Assembly (NCBI GenBank): GCA_965247175.1
Contig: OZ252006.1
Location: 3,844,001 to 3,908,000 of the forward strand
Origin: JANQMX01 sp965247175
GTDB taxonomy: Bacteria; Pseudomonadota; Alphaproteobacteria; Kiloniellales; DSM-21159
DNA: 64,000 nucleotides
Reading direction: 5' to 3'
The position numbers and the translations under genes are program-made. Every line of letters begins with the position of its first letter. The first letter of the stretch is position 1. The notes beneath the pieces were generated by a model. That model searched no databases and was not told the origin of the DNA. It worked only from the letters and a program-made list of their open reading frames with translations. Positions 54,342 through 63,294 of this stretch are shown here, one piece after another.

Positions 54342-55040
54342 ATGTTGTCGACACAACGAGGGGGCAAACCTGGCGCACCCACGGGCTACGTTGGGTCGGA
54401 GGAGTTGCTGTTCGGGCGCGCGATCGGCGCCTTGCCCGAGTCGGCAAGCCTGGCCGTCGCCGCCCACGCGGCGCTCTGCCCCGAAGCCAGTAGCATCGTG
54501 CATCACCACAAGGCCGTGGCCGGTGCCCTGATCGAAACGCTCGAGCCGGCGACCCTGAACGACGGGGCGCTCGACCGGGCTCTGAGAGCCATCGAGGCGG
54601 AGGGTGATGTGCCCAGCGCGCCTATCGCGGCGGAGCCTGTGCGGGACGGCTTGGACCTTCCCGAGGTGCTGCGGCGCTACGTCGGCCCGGATATCGAAGC
54701 TTTGCGCTGGAAGGGCATCATGAAGGGCGTTCGGGAAGCCGAGCTGCCGGTCAGCGACGGCGCGATCTGCCGTACGCGGCTGATGCACATCGACTCCGGC
54801 CGACCGGTCATCCAGCACAGCCATCAGGGTCTCGAACTGACCTTGCTGCTCAAGGGGGCCTACGGCGATTGCACCGGCGAGTATGCGCGCGGCGATCTTC
54901 AGGTGGCCGATGAGGAGATCGACCATAAACCGGTGGCCTTCGGCGGCGAAGACTGCCTCTGCCTGGTGGTCACGGACGCCCCGATCCGCTTCACGGGTCC
55001 CTTCGGGCGGCTGCTTAACCTCTTCGTTCGCTACAAGTAA
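54342..55040 (+). CDS. ChrR-family anti-sigma factor with incomplete N-terminal zinc site
   Basis: 232 residues; N-terminal anti-sigma domain and C-terminal cupin. In Rhodobacter ChrR the anti-sigma domain binds zinc by H6, H31, C35, C38. Here H42 and C46 match the middle two (AVAAHAALCPEA), but A49 replaces the last Cys and no His occurs in residues 1-41. The cupin is intact: HSHQGLE gives His, His, Glu, and the fourth His is at exactly +30 (DEEIDHKP), with a CLC pair 10 and 12 residues later as in ChrR. It follows the sigma stop by 2 bases. Confidence 0.88.
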   Translation: MLSTQRGGKPGAPTGYVGSEELLFGRAIGALPESASLAVAAHAALCPEASSIVHHHKAVAGALIETLEPATLNDGALDRALRAIEAEGDVPSAPIAAEPVRDGLDLPEVLRRYVGPDIEALRWKGIMKGVREAELPVSDGAICRTRLMHIDSGRPVIQHSHQGLELTLLLKGAYGDCTGEYARGDLQVADEEIDHKPVAFGGEDCLCLVVTDAPIRFTGPFGRLLNLFVRYK

Positions 55041-55099
55041 GCGGCTGCGTCCGCTGACCGCTTGACGCTATTCTCCCGGCGCTCGTCGAGGAGGATAGC

Positions 55100-55705
55100 G
55101 TGGCGGTGGATGCGTTTTGGCTCGATCACCTCATTTATGGTTTGGCGTGGGCGTCCTTCGGGTTGGCCCATAGCGTCCTGGCGCGTGGCGGCGGAGCCGC
55201 CTTGCTCCGTCGGGTTTTCGGAGCCGCGGAACGGCTGGCTTATAACGGCATCGCCGCGATCCATCTCTTCGCCATTCTCCTCATCGGCCATTGGGTGCTG
55301 GGCGCTCAGCCCGGCTTTTCCCGCCCGGAATGGCTGGCTTGGCTGCAGTGGTGCGGCCTGGCGCTCGGCTTGCTGGTCGGTCTCCGGGGGCTCGGCAGCT
55401 ATGATCTCGGGCTTTTCGCCGGCACCAAGCAGTTGCGTGGAGAGGGTGAGGGTAAGGATGAGCCTTTAGCGACCACGGGGCTGCATCGCTACGTCCGCCA
55501 CCCGCTCTACTCGGCGCTCTTCCTCTGCCTCTGGGGTCTGGTGCAGGATCCCCTGAGTCTGGCCACGGCTGTCTGGGGCTCGCTCTATACGCTGATCGGC
55601 ACCTACTTCGAGGAGCGCAAGCTGATCTCCCTGTACGGCGCTGCCTACGAGACCTATAGGCGCCGGGTGCCCGCCTTCGTTCCCTGGAAAGGGAACGCGC
55701 TCTAG
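55100..55705 (+). CDS. NnrU/isoprenylcysteine-methyltransferase-like membrane protein
   Basis: 201 residues from GTG 55100 with GAGGA upstream. About five hydrophobic helices: WLDHLIYGLAWASFGLAHSV, LAYNGIAAIHLFAILLIGHW, WLQWCGLALGLLVGLRGLGS, LYSALFLCLWGLVQDPLSLA. The C-terminal RHPLYSALF and FEERKLISLYGAAYETYRRR are the ICMT/PEMT-type SAM-site signature. The family includes NnrU, needed for nitric oxide handling, and phospholipid or isoprenyl methyltransferases. It lies 59 bases after ChrR, so it may belong to the sigma regulon. Its stop shares CTAG with the convergent transporter gene. Confidence 0.8.
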   Translation: MAVDAFWLDHLIYGLAWASFGLAHSVLARGGGAALLRRVFGAAERLAYNGIAAIHLFAILLIGHWVLGAQPGFSRPEWLAWLQWCGLALGLLVGLRGLGSYDLGLFAGTKQLRGEGEGKDEPLATTGLHRYVRHPLYSALFLCLWGLVQDPLSLATAVWGSLYTLIGTYFEERKLISLYGAAYETYRRRVPAFVPWKGNAL

Positions 55706-56649
55706 CCGGCCGCGATGATTCGCTCCTGCGCCCAGGTCAGGGCCAGGGCCACGGTGACCACCGCAACGATGGTCGAGATCAGGACGGCCGCCGAGGTGCG
55801 GCGCGGCGCCACCCCGTACTGCTGGGCGATGACGAAAACGTTGCCGGCCACCGGCATGGCGGCGACCACCGTGCCCAGCGCCACCGTGACCGGCGGCAGG
55901 CCGAAGGCGGTGAGGGCCAGCCAGGCCGCTAAGGGATGCAGAAAGAGCTTCACCAGGGTCATGGCGGCGATGCCGCCCAAGGCGCCTTCGACTCTGCGCC
56001 CGGCCAAGCTCAAGCCCAGGGAAAAGAGCGCCGCCGGTCCGGCCGCGCCGCCAAGGAAGTCGGCGAAGGTGCCGAGCGGGCCGGGCAGGCCGATCTGGGT
56101 CGCCGAGAGCAGCAGGCCAATGGCGATTGAGATCAGGAAGGGATTGGCGACGGCCCCGATGAAGGCTTGCCGCACCACGGAGAGAAGGCGCCCCGAGCCC
56201 CGGGCGGCTTCCAGAAGCGCGACCGAGAGCGGCAGCAAGACGACGAGGTCGACGACCAGGGCCGCCGCCAGCGGGCCGGCTGCTGCTTCCCCGAAGGCTG
56301 CCAGCATCAGCGGCAGGGCAAGAAAGCCGAGGTTCCCGACCGAGCAGGCTTGTCCGAAGATGGCCATGTCGCCCAGCCGTCCGGCGAAGAGAAAGCGGGC
56401 GAGCAGCGCGCCGACCAGGAAGACGGAGAGCCCGGCGACCAGCCAGGCGACCAGGAAGTCCTTGTTGAGCAGGACCGAGAGCGGTTGCCGCGCCAGTGCG
56501 CCGATGACCAGGGCCGGCATGGCGAAGTAGAAGACGAAGACGTTGAGGTGCCCGACGCCCGCCTCGGGGATGAGCTTGCGCCGGCCGGCCAGGTAGCCGA
56601 GCCCGACCACGGCGAAGAAGGGCAGCGTCAGCGTGACGATCAGCTCCAA
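55702..56649 (-). CDS. AEC (auxin efflux carrier) family transporter
   Basis: 315 residues starting at TTG 56649. Ten or so hydrophobic helices in two halves: LIVTLTLPFFAVVGLGYLAG, NVFVFYFAMPALVIGALARQ, GQACSVGNLGFLALPLMLAA, ANPFLISIAIGLLLSATQIG, FGLPPVTVALGTVVAAMPVA and NVFVIAQQYGVAPRRTSAAV. The last segments are the broken-helix core typical of PIN/AEC carriers, related to BART transporters. Bacterial members move malate, malonate or amino acids; substrate is not told by sequence. No operon partner is evident. Confidence 0.92.
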   Translation of the reverse strand: MELIVTLTLPFFAVVGLGYLAGRRKLIPEAGVGHLNVFVFYFAMPALVIGALARQPLSVLLNKDFLVAWLVAGLSVFLVGALLARFLFAGRLGDMAIFGQACSVGNLGFLALPLMLAAFGEAAAGPLAAALVVDLVVLLPLSVALLEAARGSGRLLSVVRQAFIGAVANPFLISIAIGLLLSATQIGLPGPLGTFADFLGGAAGPAALFSLGLSLAGRRVEGALGGIAAMTLVKLFLHPLAAWLALTAFGLPPVTVALGTVVAAMPVAGNVFVIAQQYGVAPRRTSAAVLISTIVAVVTVALALTWAQERIIAAG

Positions 56650-56700
56650 GGCGACAACAGACCTTTGTTTCGGAGGAGATTCGAGGCGGGTGGCCGGAGC

Positions 56701-57150
56701 CTAAAGCGGGTCGGTCAGGCTGTGAAGCCGCTGGGCGGCCAGTCGCGCGAACTTGAGGGTGACCGCCTTGCGCCTGGCCGGCGCCAGGGATGCCGTGGGG
56801 CTCGGCCGCCGCTCGGCCGCGCCATAGCCGTCGGCGACCAAGAGACCGGTTTCCGGCGGCAGCACCGCCAGCGGAAAGTCCGGTGCGACGGCGAAGAAGA
56901 AACGCTGACAGAAATCGAGGTACTCAGGCCACTTGCCGTCGGCGCGGTAGTCCGCGAGAGAGGATTTCACCTCGACGATGACCAGTTCGCCGTCCGGGCC
57001 CAGCGCCAAGACGTCGGCCCGGCGCCCGTTGCGCAGGGTGAACTCGGTGAGACAGGCGTAGTTCAGGGTATCGAAGTAGCGGCACACGCCGCGGGTGATC
57101 AGGGCCGCGCCGAGCGTTTCGTTCTCTGTTTGTGCCGAAGCTGGGGTCAC
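56701..57150 (-). CDS. mmcB: MmcB-family DNA repair protein (PD-(D/E)XK nuclease-like)
   Basis: 149 residues from GTG 57150 (or TTG 57153); GGGAGG lies 7-10 bases upstream, which is why I reject an earlier TTG at 57201. TRGVCRYFDTLNYACLTEFT, then the PD-(D/E)XK core NGRRADVLALGPDGELVIVE with VKSSLADYRADGKWPEYLDF, where Asp and ExK are visible, and FPLAVLPPETGLLVADGYGA. In Caulobacter, MmcB is a damage-inducible protein linked to translesion synthesis. No SOS box was recognised upstream. Confidence 0.88.
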   Translation of the reverse strand: MTPASAQTENETLGAALITRGVCRYFDTLNYACLTEFTLRNGRRADVLALGPDGELVIVEVKSSLADYRADGKWPEYLDFCQRFFFAVAPDFPLAVLPPETGLLVADGYGAAERRPSPTASLAPARRKAVTLKFARLAAQRLHSLTDPL

Positions 57151-57253
57151 CAAACGCTCGCCTCCCTCTTGAGAGCACGAGCTTAGATCAGAGGAAAACA
57201 AAAGTCGAACATCTCTTGTCCGACGGGCCTCTTTGGGTGGCGCGATTGAGACC

Positions 57254-57958
57254 TCAGTCGCTGCCGAGCAGGGCGGCCCGCACCGTTTCGAACTTGTTGG
57301 CCAGATGGTCCTTCAGAATGCGGGAGAGGCGCGGGCCGTCGCGCGCTTCCAGCGCCGCCATGATCTCCTCGTGCTCGGCCACCGCCCGGGCCCAGCGCGC
57401 GGCCGACATGTTGGCCATGTAGCGGGCCCGTCGCACGCGCCCGGTCAGGCCGCGGTGCAGGCTGGTGAGGGTCGGGTTGCCGGCGGCTTGCAGGATGCGC
57501 TCGTGGATTTCCTGATTGCGCCGGAAGTAGGGAGCCAGCTCACCACGCTCATAGTGCTCCACCATGGCTTCATGCGCCTCGCGAACGGCGGCAATCTCCC
57601 GGTCGCTGATGCAGGCGCAGGCGAGCTCTCCGGAGAGCGCTTCCAAGGCGCCCATCACCGGGAAGGTCTCTTCCAGATCGGCCAGGGTGATCTGCGAGAC
57701 CACGGCCCCCCGGTTGGGGCGAAGCTGCACCAGTCCCTCGGAGGCCAGCACCTTCAGGGCTTCGCGCAGCGGCGTGCGGGAAACGCCGAAGCGCTCGCAG
57801 AGCTGCTTTTCCGGCACCTTGGCGCCGGGCGCCAGGTCGCCCTCGACGATCAGGTGGCGCAAGCGGTCGGTCAGCTCGTCGTGCAGGCTGCGCCGCCGAA
57901 TGGGCGCGACCGCATCTTCGCTACCGCTCTGCTCCATGCTCGTGAAACTGTCGCTCAT
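57254..57958 (-). CDS. GntR-family (FCD domain) transcriptional regulator
   Basis: 234 residues from ATG 57958. N-terminal winged helix SLHDELTDRLRHLIVEGDLA, KVPEKQLCERFGVSRTPLRE, ALKVLASEGLVQLRPNRGAV. C-terminal FCD all-helical effector domain: MGALEALSGELACACISDRE, VREAHEAMVEHYERGELAPY and RARYMANMSAARWARAVAEH, with metal-type His residues. FCD regulators mostly sense organic acids. It follows the FAD/Fe-S dehydrogenase gene by 10 bases on the same strand and likely controls it and the divergent aminotransferase-TRAP genes. Confidence 0.93.
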   Translation of the reverse strand: MSDSFTSMEQSGSEDAVAPIRRRSLHDELTDRLRHLIVEGDLAPGAKVPEKQLCERFGVSRTPLREALKVLASEGLVQLRPNRGAVVSQITLADLEETFPVMGALEALSGELACACISDREIAAVREAHEAMVEHYERGELAPYFRRNQEIHERILQAAGNPTLTSLHRGLTGRVRRARYMANMSAARWARAVAEHEEIMAALEARDGPRLSRILKDHLANKFETVRAALLGSD

Positions 57959-57968
57959 GCTCGCGTCC

Positions 57969-60902
57969 TCAGGAAAGGGCATCCGCCAGGACGCGCGCCA
58001 CATGCTTGGCGCCGCGCCCGCTGCCGTCGGCGATCTGGTGCCGGCAAGAGGTGCCGTCGGCGATCACGACCGTCGTGTCCTCCGCCTGCCGTACCTTGGG
58101 CAGCAGGGAAAGCTCGGCCATGGCCATCGAAGTATCATAGGTGTCCTTACCATAGCCGAAGGCGCCGGCCATGCCGCAACAGCTCGACTGCACCGTGTCG
58201 GTTTCGAGTTCTGGGACCAGGGCCAGCACCTTCTCGACGGCCCCCATGGCGGCGAAGGCCTTCTGATGGCAGTGGCCGTGGAGCAGCGCCTTGCGCGGCC
58301 CTTTGGAGGCGAGCGGCAGGTTGAGCCGGCCAGCTTCCGCTTCCTCGGCGAGGAACTCTTCGAACAGCTTGGCGTGGCGGCTGAGCAGCGCGCTGTCTTC
58401 GCCGGGCAGCATGGAGAGGAACTCGTCACGCAGCCCGAAGAGGCAGCTCGGCTCCAGGCCGACCACCGGCACGCCGCGCGTGGCGAAGGGCAGCAGCGCC
58501 TCCAGCATGCGTTTGGCCTCGGCGCGCGCCGCCTCGACCAGACCAGCCGAGAGATAGGTGCGGCCACAGCACAGTGGGCGGCCGCCGTCCTTGGCCTCGG
58601 CAAGATGCACGCGGTAGCCGCCGGCGACCAGGACGCTCAGTGCCGCCTCCAGGTTCTCTGGCTCGAAGTAGGTGTTGAAGCTGTCGGCCAGCAGCACGAC
58701 TTCGGGGCCGTCGGCCGGTCCGAAGGCCGTTTCGGTCTTGCGGAAGGGCTTGCTGCTCCAGCGCGGCATGGGCCGTTTTGCGCTGAAGCCGGCAAGTTTT
58801 TCACTCAAGGCCGCCAAGCCGGGAATGCGGTCGCGCAGATTGACCAGCCAGGCGATGCGTGACGCGTAGGGCGCATAGCGCGGCAAGTGGGCGACCAGCT
58901 TGTCGTGCAGGCTGAGGCCCTTCTCTTTGGCCCGGGCGGACAGCACCTCGATCTTCATCTTGGCCATGTCCACGCCAGTCGGGCACTCGCGCTTGCAGGC
59001 CTTGCAGGAGACGCAGAGCTTCATGGTCTCCATCATCTCGTCGGAGGCGAAGGCGCGGGGGCCGAGCTGCCCGGAGATGGCGAGACGCAGGGTGTTGGCG
59101 CGGCCGCGGGTCAGGTCACGCTCGTTGCGGGTCACCCGGTAGGAGGGACACATGACGCCTGCATCCATTTTGCGGCAGGCGCCGTTGTTGTTGCACATCT
59201 CCACGGCGCCCTGGAAACCGCCGCCGGCGCCGTAGAAGCCGGACCAGTCGAGCGCCGTGCGCATCTCGCCGACGCCGTAGCCGGGCGCATAGCGGAACAG
59301 CTCGCGGCTATCCATCTTGGGCGGGCGCACGATGCGGCCGGGGTTCAGAAGCCCTTGCGGGTCGAAGCGGTCCTTGACCTCCTCGAAGTCGCGGACCAGG
59401 CGTGCCCCGAACATCTCTTCATGGAACTCGGAGCGGACAAGGCCGTCCCCGTGCTCGCCGGAGTGTGAGCCCTTGTACTCGCGCACCATCTCGAAGGCCT
59501 CTTCGGCGATGGCGCGCATCTTGCGCACGTCCCCGTCCAGCTTGAGGTTCAAGACCGGGCGCACGTGCAGGCAGCCAACGGAAGCGTGGGCGTACCAGGT
59601 GCCCTTGGTGCCGTGCTTCTCGAAGACCTGGGTCAGGCGGTCGGTGTATTCCGCCAGGTCCTCCAGGCGCACGGCGCAGTCCTCGACGAAGGAGATCGGC
59701 TTCCCCTCGCTGCGCATGGACATCATGATGTTGAGGCCCTGCTTGCGGACCTCCCAGACGGCTTTCTGGAAGTCCGGGTCGATCGCCTCAACCAAGCCGC
59801 CACAGTGGGCCGGGTCCTTGTCCCAGGCGAAGCCGAGATCGCCCATCAGCTCCTCGAGCGCCTGGAGGCGGCGCAGGTTCTCGTCCTGCTCCTCCTCGGC
59901 GAACTCGACCAGCAGCAGCGCATCGGGGATGCCGCGCACGAAGCGCTCGACCACCGGGCGGAAGATGTCGATGTCGCGCGACAACTCGATCATGGTGCGG
60001 TCGACAAGCTCGACTGCGGTCGGCCCAAGCTTGACGATGTGCTGGGCGGCATCCATCGCCGCATAGAAGGTCGGGAAGTGGCAGATGCCGAGCGTCTTGT
60101 TGCGCGGCAGGGGGGAGAGTTTGAGCTCGATCTCGGTGGAGAAGGCGAGGCCGCCCTCCGACCCGACCAGGAGGTGCGCCAGGTTGTTCTCAGGACCGTT
60201 CGGGATCAGCGCGTCGATGTTGTAGCCACCGACCCGGCGCATCAGGTCAGGGAAGCGGGCGCGGATCTCGTCCTGCTCGCGGGCGCCGAGCGCCAAGAGG
60301 TCGGCGAAGAGATCGCGTTCTACCGAAGGCTCGTTGACCCCGGCGAGATCGTGCGGCGTTGGCCCGAAGCGGATCACGTTGCCGTCGGCCAGCAAACCCT
60401 CGATGGCGATCACGTTGTCGCGCATGGTGCCGTAGCGCAGGGAGCGGGCACCGCAGGAGTTGTTGCCCGTCATACCGCCGATGGTGGCGCGGGAGGAGGT
60501 CGAGACATCGACCGGGAACCAGAGGCCGTGCGGCTTCAGCGCCTTGTTGAGCTGGTCGAGCACGATGCCCGGCTCGACCCGGCAGCGCGCCTCTTGCGAG
60601 TCGATCTCCAGGATACGGTTGAGGTTTTTGCTGCCGTCGATCACCAGGCTGCTGTTGACGGTCTGCCCGCACTGCGAGGTGCCGCCGCCGCGCGGCAGCA
60701 GCGACACGCCCTCGTCGCGCGCGATGGCCAGGGCCGCAGCGACGTCTTCGCTATCCCGTGGCACCAGCACGCCTTGGGGCATGATCTGATAGATCGAGGC
60801 GTCCGTCGCATAGCGGCCGCGGCTGAAGGCGTCGAACAGCACCTCGCCACGGCAGGCACTGCGCAGCTTGTCGGCCAGAAGGGTGTTGGGGCGCTCGGGC
60901 AT
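57969..60902 (-). CDS. Large FAD- and Fe-S-binding 2-hydroxyacid dehydrogenase (YdiJ/GlcD-DLD type)
   Basis: 977 residues from ATG 60902. FAD_binding_4 (PCMH) domain: VSLLPRGGGTSQCGQTV, STSSRATIGGMTGNNSCGAR, HLLVGSEGGLAFSTEIELKL. FAD-oxidase C-terminal region to ~540: GSHSGEHGDGLVRSEFHEEM. Then ferredoxin-like part CNNNGACRKMDAGVMCPSYR and CVSCKACKRECPTGVDM, followed by two CCG domains (GRPLCCGRTYLSAG, SSCCGMAGAFGYGKD). Members oxidise D-2-hydroxyglutarate, D-lactate or glycolate to the 2-oxoacid, passing electrons to quinone. First of an operon with gntR. Confidence 0.92.
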   Translation of the reverse strand: MPERPNTLLADKLRSACRGEVLFDAFSRGRYATDASIYQIMPQGVLVPRDSEDVAAALAIARDEGVSLLPRGGGTSQCGQTVNSSLVIDGSKNLNRILEIDSQEARCRVEPGIVLDQLNKALKPHGLWFPVDVSTSSRATIGGMTGNNSCGARSLRYGTMRDNVIAIEGLLADGNVIRFGPTPHDLAGVNEPSVERDLFADLLALGAREQDEIRARFPDLMRRVGGYNIDALIPNGPENNLAHLLVGSEGGLAFSTEIELKLSPLPRNKTLGICHFPTFYAAMDAAQHIVKLGPTAVELVDRTMIELSRDIDIFRPVVERFVRGIPDALLLVEFAEEEQDENLRRLQALEELMGDLGFAWDKDPAHCGGLVEAIDPDFQKAVWEVRKQGLNIMMSMRSEGKPISFVEDCAVRLEDLAEYTDRLTQVFEKHGTKGTWYAHASVGCLHVRPVLNLKLDGDVRKMRAIAEEAFEMVREYKGSHSGEHGDGLVRSEFHEEMFGARLVRDFEEVKDRFDPQGLLNPGRIVRPPKMDSRELFRYAPGYGVGEMRTALDWSGFYGAGGGFQGAVEMCNNNGACRKMDAGVMCPSYRVTRNERDLTRGRANTLRLAISGQLGPRAFASDEMMETMKLCVSCKACKRECPTGVDMAKMKIEVLSARAKEKGLSLHDKLVAHLPRYAPYASRIAWLVNLRDRIPGLAALSEKLAGFSAKRPMPRWSSKPFRKTETAFGPADGPEVVLLADSFNTYFEPENLEAALSVLVAGGYRVHLAEAKDGGRPLCCGRTYLSAGLVEAARAEAKRMLEALLPFATRGVPVVGLEPSCLFGLRDEFLSMLPGEDSALLSRHAKLFEEFLAEEAEAGRLNLPLASKGPRKALLHGHCHQKAFAAMGAVEKVLALVPELETDTVQSSCCGMAGAFGYGKDTYDTSMAMAELSLLPKVRQAEDTTVVIADGTSCRHQIADGSGRGAKHVARVLADALS

Positions 60903-60933
60903 GGAATTACGGCTTGACTTGTTGCTGTCGAAT

Positions 60934-60952
60934 TGCATTCATAATGCATTAT
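60934..60952. promoter_or_regulatory. Palindromic operator candidate for the GntR regulator
   Basis: ATAATGCATTAT (60941-60952) is a perfect 12-bp palindrome. It overlaps a second one, TGCATT-CAT-AATGCA (60934-60948). It sits in the gap between the divergent dehydrogenase and aminotransferase genes and covers an alternative upstream start of the dehydrogenase. AT-rich palindromes of this size are typical FCD-GntR operators. Binding is inferred. Confidence 0.55.
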
Positions 60953-61022
60953 TACATCGAAGCATGCTTCCGGCAAGGCGCCAAAAGGCCGCGTCGGCGA
61001 ACAAGAAGGGAACAAAACGGCG

Positions 61023-62216
61023 ATGGCCAGACCAGGGCGGCACTTCTTGCAGATCCCGGGACCGACCAACGTTCCCGACCGCGTCCTGCGGGCCATGGAT
61101 TACCCGACCATCGACCATCGCGGGCCGGAGTTCCGTGCGCTCGGCCGCCGCGTGCTGGATGGCGTGAAGACTGTCTTCCAGACCGAAGGCGCTGTCTTCA
61201 TCTACCCCGCTTCGGGCACCGGCGCCTGGGAAGCGGCGCTGATCAACACCCTGTCGCCTGGCGACCGGGTCTTGATGTATGAGACCGGGCACTTCGCCAC
61301 GCTCTGGAAGAAACTTGCGGACCGGCTCGGCCTGGTGCCCGAGTTCATCGAAGGCGACTGGCGCGGCGGTGCCGACCCGCAGGCCATCGAAGAGCGGCTG
61401 CGCCAGGATACAGCGGGCGAGATCAAGGCTGTCTGCGTCGTCCACAACGAGACCTCGACGGGCGCGACTTCCCGCATCGATGAGGTGCGGCAGGCGATCG
61501 ACGCGGCCGGCCATCCGGCGCTCTATATGGTGGACACCATTTCCTCGCTGGCCTCCATCGACTATCGGCACGACGCCTGGGGCGTCGACGTCACCGTCGG
61601 CGGCTCGCAAAAAGGCTTGATGCTGCCGCCGGGGCTGTCCTTCAACGCGGTGAGCGAGAAAGCGCTGGAAGCTTCGAAGACGGCTGGCCTGCCGCGCGCC
61701 TACTGGTCCTGGGACGAGATGCAGGGGCCGAACGCCGAAGGCATGTTCCCCTACACACCAGCGACCAACCTGCTCTACGGCTTGGCCGAGGCCATCGACA
61801 TGCTGCACGAGGAGGGCCTGGAGAACGTCTTCGCCCGCCACCAGCGCCACGGCGAAGCCACGCGCCGCGCCGTGCAGGCCTGGGGCCTCGAGGTGCTCTG
61901 CCGCAACCCGCGCCACTACTCCGGCTCGTTGACCGCCGTGATGATGCCCGAGGGCCACGACGCCGACGCCTTCCGCAAGGTGGTGCTGGAGAGCTTCGAC
62001 ATGTCGCTCGGCAACGGGCTCAGCAAGCTGGCCGGGCGGGTCTTCCGCATCGGCCACCTCGGCGACTTTAACGACCTGATGCTGGCCGGTACCCTGTCAG
62101 GCGTCGAGATGGGCCTGGAGCGCGCAGGCGTTCCTTACCGTCGGGGCGGGGTGCAAGCCGCGCTCGATTTCTTGAGTAGTCAGGAGCAAAGCGAGGCGAC
62201 GACCAAGGCAGCTTGA
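61023..62216 (+). CDS. Serine-glyoxylate-type aminotransferase
   Basis: 397 residues from ATG 61023. Class V PLP aminotransferase of the serine/alanine/aspartate-glyoxylate group: FLQIPGPTNVPDRVLRAMDY, SGTGAWEAALINTLSPGDRV, TGHFATLWKKLADRLGL, and the PLP lysine in VGGSQKGLMLPPGLSFNAVS. C-terminal arginine pocket in GRVFRIGHLGDFNDLML. It makes glycine from glyoxylate using serine, alanine or aspartate; sequence alone does not settle the donor, though it resembles methylotroph SgaA most. Divergent from the hydroxyacid dehydrogenase and 63 bases before a TRAP transporter. Confidence 0.92.
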   Translation: MARPGRHFLQIPGPTNVPDRVLRAMDYPTIDHRGPEFRALGRRVLDGVKTVFQTEGAVFIYPASGTGAWEAALINTLSPGDRVLMYETGHFATLWKKLADRLGLVPEFIEGDWRGGADPQAIEERLRQDTAGEIKAVCVVHNETSTGATSRIDEVRQAIDAAGHPALYMVDTISSLASIDYRHDAWGVDVTVGGSQKGLMLPPGLSFNAVSEKALEASKTAGLPRAYWSWDEMQGPNAEGMFPYTPATNLLYGLAEAIDMLHEEGLENVFARHQRHGEATRRAVQAWGLEVLCRNPRHYSGSLTAVMMPEGHDADAFRKVVLESFDMSLGNGLSKLAGRVFRIGHLGDFNDLMLAGTLSGVEMGLERAGVPYRRGGVQAALDFLSSQEQSEATTKAA

Positions 62217-62279
62217 CGTCCGTCTCGGACAGCAATTTACGGCCAAAGAAAAACCGGCCGATACCCGTGGGAGGAAAAA

Positions 62280-63257
62280 ATGAAACTCATGTCACTTGCT
62301 TTCGGAGCCGCCATTGCGACGGCTCTGGCTTTGCCGGCCGCGGCCGATCAAATCATCCTCAAGTTCGGTCATGTCGGGGCGCCCGGCTCGCTCTTCGCCG
62401 AGTCGGCGGAGGAGTTCGCCCGCCGGGCCAACGCCAAGCTCGGCGACAAGGGCGAGGTGCAGGTCTTTGGCTCGAGCCAGCTCGGCAAGGACCGCGAGCT
62501 GCTGCAGAAGCTGAAGCTCGGGCAGGTCGATTTTGCGCTGCCGTCGTCGGTGATGTCCTCGGTGTCCGATGAGTTCGGCGTCTTCGAGATGCCCTACATC
62601 ATCAAGGACCGGGCGCACATGAACAAAGTCGAGAACGCGCTGATGGACTCGGTGCTGCAGCCGGCCGCCAACGACAAGGGCTATCGCATCCTGGCCTTGT
62701 GGGAGAACGGCTTCCGCCACATCACCAACAACGAGCGGCCGATCAACACGCCGGCCGATCTGGATGGCTTGAAGCTGCGCACGCCGAAAGGTGCCTGGCG
62801 GGTGAAGATGTTCCAGTCCTATGGCGCCAACCCGACGCCGATGGCCTTCTCCGAGGTCTTCACCGCGTTGCAGACCGGCGTGATCGACGGGCAGGAGAAC
62901 CCCTACGCCCAGATCCACAGCGCCAAGTTCCAGGAAGTGCAGGACTATCTCTCGATCACCGGCCACGTCTACACGCCGGCCTACGTGCTGGTCAGCGACA
63001 AGCACTTCGGCGATCTGCCCGAGGACGTCCAGCAAATCCTCGAAGAGACGGCGCGGGAGACCCAGGCCTACGTCTACGCCCTGGCAGCCCGCATGGAGAC
63101 CGAGCTTCTCGCCGATCTCGAGGCCGGCGGCATGAAGGTCAACGAAGCCGACAAGGCGGCCTTCATCGAGGTCAGCAAGCCGATCTACGAGGAGTTCTCC
63201 AGCAGCGTCGAGGGCGGCGGCGAGCTCGTCGATACCGTCATGGGACTGGCCAACTAG
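62280..63257 (+). CDS. dctP: TRAP transporter solute-binding protein (DctP family)
   Basis: 325-residue periplasmic receptor. Strong site GGGAGG before ATG 62280. Signal peptide LAFGAAIATALALPAAA, cut after residue ~22. Mature part: LKFGHVGAPGSLFAESAEEF, LKLGQVDFALPSSVMSSVSD, NNERPINTPADLDGLKLRTP (with the conserved carboxylate-binding Arg), and FTALQTGVIDGQENPYAQIH. This is the DctP type for organic acids. Part of a dctPQM set. The context suggests a 2-hydroxy- or 2-oxoacid ligand. Confidence 0.94.
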   Translation: MKLMSLAFGAAIATALALPAAADQIILKFGHVGAPGSLFAESAEEFARRANAKLGDKGEVQVFGSSQLGKDRELLQKLKLGQVDFALPSSVMSSVSDEFGVFEMPYIIKDRAHMNKVENALMDSVLQPAANDKGYRILALWENGFRHITNNERPINTPADLDGLKLRTPKGAWRVKMFQSYGANPTPMAFSEVFTALQTGVIDGQENPYAQIHSAKFQEVQDYLSITGHVYTPAYVLVSDKHFGDLPEDVQQILEETARETQAYVYALAARMETELLADLEAGGMKVNEADKAAFIEVSKPIYEEFSSSVEGGGELVDTVMGLAN

Positions 63258-63294
63258 GTCTGTCCCCCGTTTTTCTTCGGCTTTCGAAGGTCTC

